Positions 17,622 to 25,437 of a DNA stretch of 64,000 bases are shown here, piece by piece; within the stretch, counting starts at the first letter, position 1; the number at the start of each line of letters is the position of its first letter. The notes beneath the pieces are model-generated. The model worked only from the letters and a program-made list of their open reading frames with translations. It made no database searches and had not been told where the DNA came from. Origin of the DNA: Paenibacillus lutrae (GTDB lineage Bacteria; Bacillota; Bacilli; Paenibacillales; NBRC-103111); assembly GCF_009757775.1 (NCBI RefSeq), contig NZ_RHLK01000002.1:766333-830332 (forward strand). The letters run 5' to 3'. A program made the translations under genes and the position numbers.

Positions 17622-18977
17622 CTAATAGAGCCAGGATACCCAGTAACCGAGCACAATCAGCGTAAAGAATAGAGTGACCGGGATAACGGTAAACGTTACT
17701 TTCATATACTGGCCCCAGGTGATCCGGACATTGCCTTGTTTGATCATATGAAGCCAGATTAAAGTTGCGAGAGTGCCTATAGGCAGAAGCAAGGAGCCTA
17801 AGTCACTGCCGATTACACTGGACAAATAAGAGATTTTCAGTGTCATGGGATCGAGATTCATGTTGGTTAGAGTCAAGGTTCCAATCATTAAGGCAGGGTG
17901 GTTGTTGAACAGATTGGAGAGAACGGTAAGTAGTGACCCCATCGCGATACTTGCAAGCAGGTAGCCTTGCGTTAGGAGAGGTTCCATGAATTTCATCAGC
18001 CACTGGGTTAATCCGATGTTGTGCAGGCCATAAATAATGACGTACATACTGAAAGCAAACAAGAGAATATACCAAGGTGTCTTCTTAACCATATCTGTGG
18101 GAGGGATTCTGAGATAAATCCAACGCCAGCCCAGCAGAGCCATAGAACCGATGACGGCCATGAGCGGAACGGGGAAGTGTACGTAGGAAGCGGCGAAGAG
18201 GGAAAGCCGGACAGCGAGTACAAAGAGGAGAATGTTGCGCATAAATTTCGGGCGATTCTCAGGAATGACCGGCACCGGCACGGTTTTGAGCGGATGATTG
18301 CCGGGTGTAGGGGGATAACTCCATTGTCCCGGCTTAAGCTTAGAAATTGTACGCGGAATCTGATTGAAAAAGTAGGCAAACAGGAGCAAAGCCAGGAGAA
18401 GCAGTCCTGCTGAAGCGGGAATGAACATCATTGCCGTATGCATGTAGAGGTCCATATTTACCATTTTTAATGCAATCAGATTCACAATATTGCTCACTCC
18501 GATCGGGGCGCTGGACGCCGTTGCGATTAAGGCTCCCGACAGCAGGTAGGGGATTTTTTGGTGATTTTTAAGTTTCATGTGGTGAAGCAGCATGAGAAGG
18601 ATCGGGGTCGTGATAAGAATACTGCCGTCGTTGTTGACGAACAGGGTCATAAGAAAACAAAACAGGTTCGTATACCAGAATAACCGGATTCCCGAGCCGC
18701 CCGCTTTTTCTGACAGCTTCTCGGCCGCCCAGTGGAAGAAACCGAAGCTTTCGAGGACGATGGCCATAACAATCGTAGCAATAATGGTAACGGCCGCGCC
18801 CCCTATCGTCTCTGTAATGATGATCAAATCCGATAAGGATACACTGCCGCTCAGGAGGACAAGCACTGCACCTACCGACGCCGGTATGGCTTCATTGACC
18901 TGTGGGCGCCAGAAGATGAAAGACAGTGTACCGAGAAATATTAGAATTGTGATCGGCATCAAGTACTCGTTCATCAT
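17622..18977 (-). CDS. ArsB/NhaD-type ion permease (possible arsenite or anion transporter)
   Basis: The product is 451 aa with about 11-12 hydrophobic segments. GGAAGGAGGTGAG precedes two tandem ATGs, and either could be used. The pattern of a long first half (FVNNDGSILITTPILLMLL) and a second half repeating it (LFNNHPALMIGTLTLTN) is the internal duplication of the ion transporter superfamily that contains ArsB and NhaD. The N-x-D/P motifs in the re-entrant segments are visible. No arsR or arsC is adjacent, so arsenite efflux is only one possibility. Other anions, or Na+/H+ exchange, fit the family as well. Confidence 0.8.
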   Translation of the reverse strand: MMNEYLMPITILIFLGTLSFIFWRPQVNEAIPASVGAVLVLLSGSVSLSDLIIITETIGGAAVTIIATIVMAIVLESFGFFHWAAEKLSEKAGGSGIRLFWYTNLFCFLMTLFVNNDGSILITTPILLMLLHHMKLKNHQKIPYLLSGALIATASSAPIGVSNIVNLIALKMVNMDLYMHTAMMFIPASAGLLLLALLLFAYFFNQIPRTISKLKPGQWSYPPTPGNHPLKTVPVPVIPENRPKFMRNILLFVLAVRLSLFAASYVHFPVPLMAVIGSMALLGWRWIYLRIPPTDMVKKTPWYILLFAFSMYVIIYGLHNIGLTQWLMKFMEPLLTQGYLLASIAMGSLLTVLSNLFNNHPALMIGTLTLTNMNLDPMTLKISYLSSVIGSDLGSLLLPIGTLATLIWLHMIKQGNVRITWGQYMKVTFTVIPVTLFFTLIVLGYWVSWLY

Positions 18978-19193
18978 CTCACCTCCTTCCCAACTAAACG
19001 AATTCGCCTAACCGTTATAGAATTCAAACGAAGACACCGGGTGGATTCTATCACCTCCTTTATATTTGTCTGCTAGATTTAGTTGTAATGTATGGTATGT
19101 GATTTTACTCGGCAGTGAACTAAGCGAACTCCTAATTTCTATGAGATTCAACGGGTTGCTAGGATTGATATATGGCTACGAATGATAGGAAGC

Positions 19194-19359
19194 ATCCCAG
19201 GCAAGGTACCTATATATTCAGATGGGGGTATGTCCCTTTGTCCCGGAAAGGACCTAGATCCTTTGAAATGTGACATTCCCGGCATGGGAAATTCGTCTAG
19301 TCTGGAGCGGGTCTGAAGTTCTACTTATGAAGGGCTCGAAATGAGCGTGTGCCTGGGAT
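19194..19359. ncRNA. candidate structured RNA element, about 166 nt
   Basis: ATCCCAGGCA (19194-19203) is perfectly complementary to TGCCTGGGAT (19350-19359), a 10-bp closing stem around 146 nt. The interior holds at least three local hairpins: GTCC.TTT/AAAGGAC (19232-19253), TTCCC/GGGAA (19276-19290) and GCTC/GAGC (19334-19346). A long-range stem enclosing a multi-hairpin junction is typical of riboswitches and structured ncRNAs. I do not recognise a known class, and the strand is unsettled. It lies about 300 nt upstream of the AbrB-like gene and about 210 nt upstream of the divergent permease. Confidence 0.4.
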
Positions 19360-19493
19360 ATTTGCGAAGCCGGGTTATGACCTGAGAATCAGGTTAAACA
19401 AAGGACTTACCAATGGTTAATTAAAAAACTGGAAATTTTGTTATCAGATTTTACAGGTACGCCTAGATCTGAGCAAACCAAAGGGTTCCAGTA

Positions 19494-19523
19494 TTGACAA
19501 AGTTGTGGAATGTTCAATTATCT
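19494..19523 (+). promoter_or_regulatory. candidate promoter of the AbrB-like gene
   Basis: A perfect -35 TTGACA (19494-19499) is followed after 18 nt by TTATCT (19518-19523). The AT-rich leader of about 130 nt downstream would suit AbrB-type autoregulation, but that is an inference. Confidence 0.45.
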
Positions 19524-19658
19524 CTAAATTTTCAAAATTAAACAGCTGAAAATAAAAGATTTTACCGAAATAAGAAGGAATCGTACGAAACTTGGCGAAT
19601 AAAAATGGGTAATGTTACTTATGCCGATTTGAATTTCGGATGAAAGAGGTGAGTGGAA

Positions 19659-19919
19659 ATGATGAAACCTGCTGGAGTTGTACGTAAAGTTGACCAATTA
19701 GGTCGTATTGTTTTACCCAAATCGCTGCGCAAAAGATACCAAATGAACGAGGGCGATCCAGTCGAAATACTAGTTCAAGGGGACCATATCATCTTAGAGA
19801 GATACCGCCCCAAATGCGTATTTTGTGGAGAAATGGACCATGTGAACGAATTCAAAGAACGTCACATCTGTGCCAGTTGTCTGTCGGAAATGAACGCGAT
19901 GAAACAACCAAGATCGTAG
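19659..19919 (+). CDS. AbrB-family transition-state regulator with C-terminal zinc ribbon
   Basis: The product is 86 aa. AGAGGTGA sits 6-7 nt before ATG 19659, although an in-frame GTG at 19653 exists. The N-terminal 50 residues (GVVRKVDQLGRIVLPKSLRKRYQM) are the swapped-hairpin SpoVT/AbrB DNA-binding domain, close to B. subtilis AbrB. The C-terminus differs from AbrB: CVFCGE and CASC form a CxxC-x(16)-CxxC zinc-ribbon-like knuckle instead of the usual multimerisation domain. It probably regulates post-exponential genes. Confidence 0.88.
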   Translation: MMKPAGVVRKVDQLGRIVLPKSLRKRYQMNEGDPVEILVQGDHIILERYRPKCVFCGEMDHVNEFKERHICASCLSEMNAMKQPRS

Positions 19920-20142
19920 GTCTCCTTTCCTATCCATTCGGACTGGAAATCAGGACAACAGCAAACAGAGGCATCGCTTCCATCGGAGCGGTGCTTTTGA
20001 CGTTTTATAGGGAAATATTCACCTCCCAAGACAAAACGCTTGTGGTAATATAAGGGAGGCAATTGGAAATGCGGTGAAGATCGTAAGGGGCAAGGTAGTG
20101 CGATCCATAAGAATTTTCCGCAGAGAAAAGGAGGGGGCTGGC

Positions 20143-20583
20143 ATGGACTTTGAACCGCCAGGGTTTGGAGATTTTGAAGGAGTCGCAGGAAACGGATTTC
20201 CTTTAGACGCATTCGGATTGTTCGGAATTGTTTTTATGATCGTGTTCCTGCTGATCGCCGGACTCATTATTTTTTCGATTATAAAAGCAATCGGTCAGTG
20301 GAGTCATAACAACAAGCAGCCCGTACTGTCCGTCTACGCGGTAATAACGGCGAAGCGCACTCATGTATCCCGCAGGAGCAATTCCAATAGCAACGATTCT
20401 TTCTCCAATTCCGGCTCGACAAGTACGACGTATTACGCGACATTCGAGGTGGAGAGCGGAGACCGTCTGGAGTTCGCCATCAGCGGCCAGGAGTACGGTC
20501 AGCTTATGGAAGGCGATACCGGCAAGTTGACCTTCCAAGGGACGCGCTATCTGGGCTACGAAAGAAGCAGAGCCGTTGAGTAA
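20143..20583 (+). CDS. DUF2500 family membrane protein
   Basis: The product is 146 aa from ATG 20143, chosen for AAAGGAGG upstream. One transmembrane segment (about residues 25-48, FGLFGIVFMIVFLLIAGLII) is followed by a Ser/Asn-rich linker. A beta-rich C-terminal domain reads TTYYATFEVESGDRLEFAISGQEYG, ending LTFQGTRYLGYE, which I recognise as the DUF2500 pattern. The function is unknown. Its stop codon overlaps the TTG start of the next gene, so the two are probably translationally coupled. Confidence 0.8.
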   Translation: MDFEPPGFGDFEGVAGNGFPLDAFGLFGIVFMIVFLLIAGLIIFSIIKAIGQWSHNNKQPVLSVYAVITAKRTHVSRRSNSNSNDSFSNSGSTSTTYYATFEVESGDRLEFAISGQEYGQLMEGDTGKLTFQGTRYLGYERSRAVE

Positions 20584-21406
20584 AGCCGGACTGGCCGCGG
20601 GCCCTCCCCGTCTGGGACCTTCAGCAGGCGGCCAAGCGGGCGCGGCGGCGGGATTTGTCGGAGCCATGCTGCTCGTTCAACTGACGCCCGCCTGGGCCGG
20701 ACTTACGGCAGCGGCCCTCCTCATAGGGCTGGCCCTGTTCCAGCAGCGTGCCGGACGCATCCTGCTGCTGACGATCGCCTCCATATTGACGGGCTACTGG
20801 TTGTCCGCGTGGCTGGGTGCGTGGCTAAGGGCGGAATCTTTAACGGGATTCGCCGAACCGGCTCGGATTGCTCTGTCCAGGCTTGGTTTGATCGGTTACG
20901 TCATCCCGCTGTCTCTTCTTTACATATGCGTCAAGCCTGACAATTCCTATCTGGCTGCCGGCCGGTTCGGGAACATCATTTATTTCCCGTTGGTCTGGCG
21001 GGGAATTAAAGATCCGGTTTGGCGCTCTCTTCTGATCTCCTCGGCTGTTGTGACGGTTTCATTCCTCTTCGTGATTGATTTCGGACAGGATCGGTTGCTG
21101 CAAATTCTCGGCTACTCCGTTTTATTTGCAGGCATAAATGCTGCGCTGGAAGAAGTGGTCTGGCGGGGCTATCTGCTGAGCAGGCTGGTTGATCTCATGG
21201 GCGAACTCAAAGGAGTTCTCGTTTGCTCGGCCGCTTTCGGCTTCTATCACTATTCCATCGGATTTCCGTGGGCGATCTGCATCCTCTTCGGAGTGCTGGG
21301 CATCTGGCTGAGCGGTTTGGCGATCCGCGCGCAGGGGCTGCTGCCAGTATTTCTGCTTCATTTCGTTATGAATATCCTTTTCGGATTATCCGGAATGATA
21401 TTCTAA
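20576..21406 (+). CDS. CPBP family intramembrane metalloprotease (CAAX/Abi type)
   Basis: The product is up to 276 aa from TTG 20576, overlapping the DUF2500 stop by 8 nt. An internal ATG at 20666 is a possible alternative start. About 7-8 membrane segments are visible. The three catalytic motifs are EEVVWR (E192, E193, R197), FGFYH (H225) and HFVMN near 262, the glutamates and histidines of the Rce1/CPBP fold. Family roles include prenyl-protein processing, bacteriocin immunity and regulated proteolysis. The substrate here is unknown. Confidence 0.88.
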   Translation: MSKAGLAAGPPRLGPSAGGQAGAAAGFVGAMLLVQLTPAWAGLTAAALLIGLALFQQRAGRILLLTIASILTGYWLSAWLGAWLRAESLTGFAEPARIALSRLGLIGYVIPLSLLYICVKPDNSYLAAGRFGNIIYFPLVWRGIKDPVWRSLLISSAVVTVSFLFVIDFGQDRLLQILGYSVLFAGINAALEEVVWRGYLLSRLVDLMGELKGVLVCSAAFGFYHYSIGFPWAICILFGVLGIWLSGLAIRAQGLLPVFLLHFVMNILFGLSGMIF

Positions 21407-21434
21407 TGCAGCGCAACAGCATACAAATTCCATG

Positions 21435-21464
21435 AAAAAAAGCCCTGAGTCATCAGGGCTTTTA
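21435..21464. terminator. bidirectional terminator
   Basis: The stem AAAAGCCCTGA/TCAGGGCTTTT has a 4-nt loop. It ends the DUF2500-CPBP unit and serves the convergent 32-aa gene. Confidence 0.85.
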
Positions 21465-21489
21465 AACATTGCGCGCAACGGTACCTGGC

Positions 21490-21588
21490 TTACAGGCCTT
21501 TCGTCTTATCCTCGTTGTACGAGGATGTGAAGATGGCCACAATAAACATGAGCAGGACCGTGTTAATAATCCAGAAAGCAGCTGACAT
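21490..21588 (-). CDS. 32-aa single-pass membrane peptide
   Basis: ATG at 21588 is preceded by TGGAGGTGTGTCAG, a strong ribosome site at good spacing. The peptide is MSAAFWIINTVLLMFIVAIF followed by TSSYNEDKTKGL: one hydrophobic helix and a short charged tail. Small membrane proteins of this kind often modulate larger membrane complexes, but nothing identifies a partner. A toxin-like peptide cannot be excluded. The 300 nt upstream of it (to 21894) hold AT-rich sequence and no other clear gene. Confidence 0.65.
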   Translation of the reverse strand: MSAAFWIINTVLLMFIVAIFTSSYNEDKTKGL

Positions 21589-21894
21589 CTGACACACCTC
21601 CAGAAAGCATACGTTATGCTTATTATACCCAACTGCCGGGCAAAAGAAAAGGATATATAAAGTTTTTTGAATGCGATGGTCCAGGATAAAACCACAGGAA
21701 CCAGATCGTCTCTGTTGAATACAGGTAGAAATAAATAATTTACACATCATGTAAATATTGGTATTTTAAAAAGTGTTGTTGAAAATAAAATTACAGGAGG
21801 CGATGGTCTATACAGAGAACGTGCACGGGGAATTTGCTGATGGAATAGGGACTATCACACACTTGTGAACATATAGAAAAGAGGGATTCATAGT

Positions 21895-22128
21895 TTGAAG
21901 GAGCTCGGACCGGTATTAGTTTTCTCAGGATTAATGTTAATTGGATTAGGATTATTTGAAAAAATTCTAATGTATATAACCCCCGCTGGAAACAGCAATT
22001 TCAATGGCATTGAAGGTGTCACTTATAGGTACATCTGGAGCTTGTCTAATGTAACATTATTTATTGGCGGAACAGTCCTGTTATTAGCATTTTTAATGTA
22101 TTTGTTTATAAATGAGAAAAAGCAATAA
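21895..22128 (+). CDS. small two-helix membrane protein, DUF-type
   Basis: The product is 77 aa from TTG 21895, with AGAGGGA about 7 nt upstream. Helix 1 is about residues 6-27 (VLVFSGLMLIGLGLFEKI) and helix 2 about 50-72 (VTLFIGGTVLLLAFLMYLF). They are separated by a polar loop and followed by NEKKQ. It resembles small DUF2905-like membrane proteins in layout, but I cannot assign a family. It is monocistronic with its own terminator. Confidence 0.65.
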   Translation: MKELGPVLVFSGLMLIGLGLFEKILMYITPAGNSNFNGIEGVTYRYIWSLSNVTLFIGGTVLLLAFLMYLFINEKKQ

Positions 22129-22147
22129 AAGCATAAATTTCTTTTGG

Positions 22148-22175
22148 AGCTATCGCCGCTTAGGCGGTAGCTTTT
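22148..22175 (+). terminator. terminator after the small membrane protein
   Basis: AGCTATCGCC/GGCGGTAGCT with a 5-nt loop is followed by TTTTTATTT. The next 250 nt up to 22424 hold only a short CTTAC/GTAAG hairpin near 22360. Confidence 0.85.
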
Positions 22176-22424
22176 TATTTGCTTTTTGGGACAGATTATC
22201 TTGATGATGCCGCGAGTTGTTTCGCTTCTTCCTTCGGCCGGTTCAATTATGCTGCGCCTTAACAGTGCCTTAACATGATGCTTTGCAGACGTTGAGCGGT
22301 GTATACGAGGACGATCTGAAGGAGTGAAATCAGCTAAGGTCTAAGATTACAGGGGGCTTACTTCGGGTAAGTTAACCGGAGAAGATCTACCCATTATTTA
22401 CTACAAGAAGGTGAGCTGAAGCGA

Positions 22425-23438
22425 ATGAACTATGACGGAATTATTATCGGCGGCGGCATTGCCGGACTCCAGGCAGCCGTTCAGCTTGGCCGCTATGGTC
22501 ATAAGGTGCTGGTCATTGATGCAGGCTACGGGCGTTCGACCCTATGTGCGCGTTATCATAACGTGCTCGGCTTCCCGGATGGCGTCTCCGGGGAGGAGCT
22601 CAGGAAGACGGGGCGCAAGCAGGCGCAGGCGCTCGGCGTGGAATTCGCGGACGGCCTGGCGATCCGTGCAGCCGGGAATCTGGACACCGGCTTCCGCGTC
22701 GGTATCCGCAGGCTTGCGCAGCAGGAGAGCGGCGGGAATCACCCGCTCGCAGCGCATGAACCCGGCGGCCGGGGATTGTCCGCCGAAGCGGAAGCCGATC
22801 CGGATACGGAGTACACCGGCTCGACCCTGCTGCTTGCCACCGGCGTAATGGACCGGTTCCCGGAACTGCCTGGGCTGCGCGAATGCCTGGGACATACGAT
22901 CTACGTATGTCCGGACTGCGACAGCCACGAGGTGGCGGGCCGCCGGACGGTAGTGCTTGGTGCGGGCGATCCTGGAGCCCGCATGGCTTTGACGCTGCGC
23001 CCTCGTACCGACAAGCTTACGCTGCTGAACCATGAACGTAAGCCTATCAGCCCTGCGGTGCAGCAGGAACTGGATCTTGCCGGGATCCAGACAATCCCGG
23101 GACCGATTGCCGCCATCCAGGCCGAGGAAGGCGGCAGGCTGGTCCGCGTGCAGCTGGAGGACGGCCGCACGGTTGAAGCCGAGCGGGGATTCCTCGCTTT
23201 CGGAGGCAATGCGGTGCACTCGGATCTGGCGGTACAGCTCGGCGCCGAGCGGATGGAGAACCGCCATGTATTGGCGGACCCGCGCAGCAAGGAAACGAAC
23301 ATTCCCGGCGTCTATGCGGCCGGAGATATCGGCGTGCATGCCGAGCAGCTTACCGTCGCCATGGGTGAGGGAGCGATGGCCGCCATCTGGATGAACAAGG
23401 CCATTGAAGCGAAGAAACGGAAGAGTCAGCAGGGGTAA
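22425..23438 (+). CDS. FAD-dependent pyridine nucleotide-disulphide oxidoreductase, thioredoxin-reductase-like
   Basis: The product is 337 aa from ATG 22425, with AGAAGGTGAG upstream. IIGGGIAGLQAAVQLGR (residues 6-22) is the FAD dinucleotide fold. CPDCD at about 164-168 occupies the redox-active CxxC position of TrxR. VLGAGDPGARMA is the NAD(P)H fold and GVYAAGDIG is the second FAD motif. A Gly/Glu/Ala-rich insert of about 30 residues (about 101-130) lies between FAD subdomains and looks disordered. It probably reduces a thioredoxin- or AhpC-like partner, or acts as a TrxR-like flavoenzyme with its own substrate. No partner is adjacent. A divergent regulator lies downstream. Confidence 0.85.
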   Translation: MNYDGIIIGGGIAGLQAAVQLGRYGHKVLVIDAGYGRSTLCARYHNVLGFPDGVSGEELRKTGRKQAQALGVEFADGLAIRAAGNLDTGFRVGIRRLAQQESGGNHPLAAHEPGGRGLSAEAEADPDTEYTGSTLLLATGVMDRFPELPGLRECLGHTIYVCPDCDSHEVAGRRTVVLGAGDPGARMALTLRPRTDKLTLLNHERKPISPAVQQELDLAGIQTIPGPIAAIQAEEGGRLVRVQLEDGRTVEAERGFLAFGGNAVHSDLAVQLGAERMENRHVLADPRSKETNIPGVYAAGDIGVHAEQLTVAMGEGAMAAIWMNKAIEAKKRKSQQG

Positions 23439-23457
23439 ACCCGCTGGCTCTTTTTTT
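23422..23457 (+). terminator. terminator overlapping the oxidoreductase stop codon
   Basis: AGAGTCAGC pairs with GCTGGCTCT, followed by seven T residues. The loop contains the TAA stop. Confidence 0.8.
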
Positions 23458-23492
23458 ATACAACGTGGCAGGATGGAGGCCGGAGCCTATCT

Positions 23493-23948
23493 CTATTCAT
23501 TCTTTTGCCGCTCCTCATCCCCAGTCCAAGTATCCTTGACTGCTGCTGCTTTTCTCTCCTCCAGAATTCTTTTATATTGTCGCAGCAGCCTGACTTTCCT
23601 CTGCTCGAAAAGCCTGGCCACTATGGAAGTTCCGCACAACTGCGCATTTTCACTGAAAAGACTGGCCGAGGGACATGGAGCAGAGTCGTCTAGCAGCACG
23701 AGGGCCTTCTCCGTCAGCCGATACAAGTAAGCAGGTCTTCCGGGTGATTGCCGCCGTATGGTCTGCTGCACATAATGGTTCTGCATGAGGGCGTTCAGAT
23801 GACGCCGAATGCCCGCAGGCGTCATTTTGAGTTCATGGGCGATATGCTTAATGTCAGAGGTTCCCAACCTCTCGAGGCAGAACAAAATTTCTTTGCGCGT
23901 GGGTTGGTCCAGAGGATGGAAATGCGCTGCTTTCACATGTGTGCCCAC
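23493..23948 (-). CDS. winged-helix transcriptional regulator (COG2345/ArsR-like)
   Basis: The product is 151 aa from GTG 23948. A GTG four codons on has better spacing to AAGGTGG, so the start is uncertain. The region DQPTRKEILFCLERLG, TSDIKHIAHELKMTPAGIRRHLNALMQ is a helix-turn-helix with a wing (RQSPGRPAYLYRLT), the R-x-G-R-P-x-x-x-Y-x-L-T signature of COG2345 regulators. The C-terminal 60 residues are helical and charged (RLFEQRKVRLLRQYKRILEERK). There is one Cys pair at most, so an Fe-S cluster as in SufR is not supported. Its target may be the neighbouring oxidoreductase. Confidence 0.8.
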   Translation of the reverse strand: MGTHVKAAHFHPLDQPTRKEILFCLERLGTSDIKHIAHELKMTPAGIRRHLNALMQNHYVQQTIRRQSPGRPAYLYRLTEKALVLLDDSAPCPSASLFSENAQLCGTSIVARLFEQRKVRLLRQYKRILEERKAAAVKDTWTGDEERQKNE

Positions 23949-24168
23949 CTTTCCCTTAATAGCCGGATTCTATGATATATAGTTTACAATAAATACCATT
24001 TATACCTTTAGATTATAAGGAGTGAGAAAAGTTTTGTCTATATGCAAAAATTTTTGCTAAAGTGAAGTTTTGGTGAACGGAGTATGTCCATTCTGTGAAC
24101 TGCCTTTGTTTGCAGGCTTAAGAAAGAGGAAGAGCCTTACATTTGAAAGTGCCGGGGTGCGCAAACAA

Positions 24169-24209
24169 AGCCCGGATTTCCTCTGGCATCAAGAAGGAAA
24201 TCCGGGCTT
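24169..24209. terminator. strong GC-rich hairpin, probable terminator of the DUF2161 gene
   Basis: A 15-nt stem (AAGCCCGGATTTCCT and its complement) with an 11-nt loop has TTTGTTT after it on the minus strand and TTATT on the plus strand. It lies beyond the 38-bp repeats. The gap 23949-24435 contains no gene. Confidence 0.65.
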
Positions 24210-24228
24210 ATTGAGTGAGGGACTTATA

Positions 24229-24380
24229 TCTGCGCGGCTGAATTCGGGAGTCAGACTCGCTTCATGTCTGCGCAGCCGAATTCTGGAGGCAGACTCGCTT
24301 CATGTCTGCGCAGCCGAATTCTGGAGGCAGACTCGCTTCATGTCTGCGCGGCCGAATCCTGGAGGTAGACGCCTCCTATG
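24229..24380. repeat. four tandem copies of a 38-bp repeat
   Basis: Copies begin at 24229, 24267, 24305 and 24343, each starting TCTGCGC. Copies 2 and 3 are identical. Copy 1 has a few changes and copy 4 diverges at its end. Each junction contains the inverted pair GCAGAC/GTCTGC separated by 9 nt, so successive small hairpins can form. The array lies in the 3' region of the minus-strand DUF2161 gene. It has no spacers and is not a CRISPR. Confidence 0.9.
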
Positions 24381-24435
24381 CCGCCATTAAAATTTGCGGA
24401 TGTTTATTGGAGAAATCACCGGAACTCTTCCGGTT

Positions 24436-25437
24436 TCATCCTGAGTGTGCAGGCCGCCGCTTGCGCGCTGCCTTCCCAGGCTGCGAAGCAGCTCGTTCCT
24501 GCAGGGCAGGAGGCTGCGGCGTTGATGCCTCCGGACTCCCATCTGCCGGCTGCTCCGCTTGGATTGAAGCATCTGCGGCATGATCGGCTATGAGGAGCGC
24601 AGAGGCATGACGCCCGCGTGTTCCGCGCTTTGTAGCGGGCTTCGGCTCAGCCCCGGGCAGAGAAGCAAGAGGCTCAGCGCCGGCAGTACTTGAGTCTGCA
24701 AGTTTGGCCACCTCACCGCCTGTGCTCTCCAGAGGAGCGACCACGTGCGCGAAGGCCGCGAGCGCTTCCGCACCCTGCGGCGTCAAGCTGTAGACACCGC
24801 GATTCACGCGGGCGAACCAGCCGTAGACGTTGCGCTGCAGGAGCGCCGCCGTCTTCGTGTTGCCGGTGAGCTCCCGCAGCTTGCGCGGACTGAGCGGCCC
24901 CTGCTGCCGGAGGAGCAGGGCGCAGTGGAGCGCCTTCTCGCGGTAGGCGGTCACCAGTTTGCGGCGAGTGCTGCCGCCCACGTTGTAGTCTGCGCTGCGC
25001 TCGCGGAATTCGCCGAGCAGGCGGTCGGCCTTGCGCTTGCGCGCGGGAGTGACCCGGGCAGGCGACTCCAGCCCGGGAGGATCGCAGACGATATCCACGG
25101 CCGGCTTCTTCGTCTTGTAGAACTGCACCGTTATGAGGCCGAGTCCCAGACGCCCGCACAGCTTGCGGATGTCGCCCCATGTCATGCGGTGGGGAACTCT
25201 TCCTTTGGCCGGAAGCTCGATGGCGATATAGACCTGCTCCGTCACGTCCTGCCTGCGCAAACCCTGGATGAGCAGCGGCACGGTGAGGCTGCGCTTCAGC
25301 TCTACGATGACCGGCGCTTCCCCTTCCCGCACAGCGACAAGATCGCAGTGGCGCACCTCGCCGCGGACTTCATAGCCAAGCTGCTCCCAGTATGCTTTGA
25401 CGGGGGCGTACAGCTCGGTTTCGCTTTGGATGGGCAT
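24436..25437 (-). CDS. DUF2161 family PD-(D/E)XK nuclease-like protein
   Basis: The product is 333 aa from ATG 25437, with AAAGGAG upstream. The N-terminus reads ETELYAPVKAYWEQLGYEVRGEV, then CDLVAVREG and APVIVELKRSL, which fits an E..D..ExK PD-(D/E)XK active site. Residues 130-225 contain a helical region resembling a winged helix (RKLRELTGNTKTAALLQRNVYGWFARVNRGVYSLT). The last 90 residues are Ala/Pro/Ser-rich and Lys/Arg-rich, and probably disordered. DUF2161 members are predicted phosphodiesterases of unknown role. The C-terminal tail is unusually long. Confidence 0.8.
   Translation of the reverse strand: MPIQSETELYAPVKAYWEQLGYEVRGEVRHCDLVAVREGEAPVIVELKRSLTVPLLIQGLRRQDVTEQVYIAIELPAKGRVPHRMTWGDIRKLCGRLGLGLITVQFYKTKKPAVDIVCDPPGLESPARVTPARKRKADRLLGEFRERSADYNVGGSTRRKLVTAYREKALHCALLLRQQGPLSPRKLRELTGNTKTAALLQRNVYGWFARVNRGVYSLTPQGAEALAAFAHVVAPLESTGGEVAKLADSSTAGAEPLASLPGAEPKPATKRGTRGRHASALLIADHAADASIQAEQPADGSPEASTPQPPALQERAASQPGKAARKRRPAHSG

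Larger units (their letters stand above)
18978..19658. other. 681-nt intergenic region between divergent genes
   Basis: No ORF with a ribosome site is visible on either strand. It holds the candidate structured RNA at 19194-19359, an ACCTGA/TCAGGT hairpin at about 19380-19394, a TCAGAT/ATCTGA inverted repeat near 19444-19472, and a probable promoter at 19494-19523. Confidence 0.6.

Noticed and set aside
19381..19395. CTGAGA next to the structured element as a thiamine riboswitch
   Set aside because: Only the hexamer matches. The other conserved TPP boxes are absent and no thiamine gene follows.
21804..21869. A 21-codon ORF (ATG GTC TAT) upstream of the 77-aa membrane protein
   Set aside because: AGGAGG is only 2 nt from the ATG, too close for initiation, and the peptide is not recognisable.
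24229..24380. CRISPR array
   Set aside because: The repeats are directly adjacent with no spacers and no cas genes nearby.
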